Assembly: GCA_022072615.1 (NCBI GenBank)
Contig: JAJVHS010000021.1
Coordinates: forward strand, 1-64,000
Source: Phycisphaerales bacterium
GTDB taxonomy: Bacteria > Planctomycetota > Phycisphaerae > Phycisphaerales > UBA1924
Direction: 5' to 3'
Length of the DNA: 64,000 bases
Positions 63,968 to 64,000 of this stretch are shown here, piece by piece. Position 1 is the stretch's first letter. Each line of letters begins with the position of its first letter. The translations under genes and the position numbers were made by a program. The notes beneath the pieces were generated by a model, which worked only from the letters and a program-made list of their open reading frames with translations, did not search any database and was not told the DNA's origin.

Positions 63968-64000
63968 TTACTGCACCATCCCCTTGGTCAGGCGCATGAA
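63968..64000 (-). CDS. Possible C-terminus of a gene beyond the right edge
   Basis: The last ten codons before a TAA stop read FMRLTKGMVQ on the minus strand, in a frame open to the window end. The segment is too short to identify and could be chance. The 63825-63967 interval before it has short GAACAG repeats but no recognised gene. Confidence 0.25.
   Translation of the reverse strand, partial: FMRLTKGMVQ

Overview
The window is a GC-rich bacterial chromosome segment with almost no non-coding space. It most likely comes from a member of the Planctomycetota, class Phycisphaerae. That placement is an inference from several traits: a C-terminal PAPGA-type sorting tail followed by an arginine run, dockerin-like EF-hand tails on secreted proteins, zinc-ribbon membrane proteins, an LpxI lipid A gene (a diderm envelope), the futalosine menaquinone pathway (mqnC), and flagellar genes. 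No rRNA, tRNA, CRISPR array, prophage or insertion sequence was seen.

Layout. Positions 1-8900 (minus strand) hold a flagellar basal-body cluster, read as flgB-flgC-fliE-fliF-fliG-fliH-fliI, with fliI cut by the window edge. It is headed by a FlgN-like chaperone, a soluble histidine kinase and a sigma-54 activator. A near-consensus -24/-12 promoter lies in the 37-bp gap between the activator gene and flgB. Positions 8.9-15.2 kb hold a membrane-anchored TPR protein, an RDD protein, a lipoprotein and two unknown proteins. Positions 15.4-25.9 kb hold lpxI, a TlyA-like methyltransferase without its S4 domain, a low-GC SMI1/KNR4 gene, obg, a PilZ protein, a PerR-like Fur regulator with a palindromic operator candidate, an MFS carrier, mqnC and a receiver-only response regulator. 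Positions 25.9-36.3 kb hold a CDF metal transporter, a methyltransferase, asnS, an acetyltransferase, a PEP-CTERM-like exported protein, an ECF sigma factor with a probable membrane partner, an M1 peptidase and an EF-hand protein. Positions 36.3-50 kb hold a three-NBD FtsK/EssC-like ATPase, an OPT transporter, a dihydrouridine synthase with an internal insertion, an M14 carboxypeptidase and gamma-glutamyltransferase. Positions 50-64 kb hold a sugar ABC binding protein and permease without an ATPase, a DUF2961 (GH172-like) protein, two polytopic membrane proteins, an endonuclease-type MutL, an AstD-like dehydrogenase and a prolyl oligopeptidase with a clear intrinsic terminator.

Two window-wide patterns stand out. 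First, a dispersed micro-repeat built from 8-bp units (AGGCAYCR) occurs as four clear clusters and one degenerate cluster between 28.2 and 45.1 kb. Two clusters are translated in frame inside housekeeping enzymes (asnS and the dihydrouridine synthase), one supplies a gene's stop codon, and the degenerate one overlaps a putative promoter. Second, at least fifteen genes have a TANNNT hexamer ending 5-11 nt before the start codon and no Shine-Dalgarno sequence. This is the expected architecture of leaderless transcripts, and it decides several GTG and TTG starts. Genes with longer leaders carry GGAG-type ribosome-binding sites instead.

Many long open frames antisense to the real genes are by-products of the high GC content and were not annotated.
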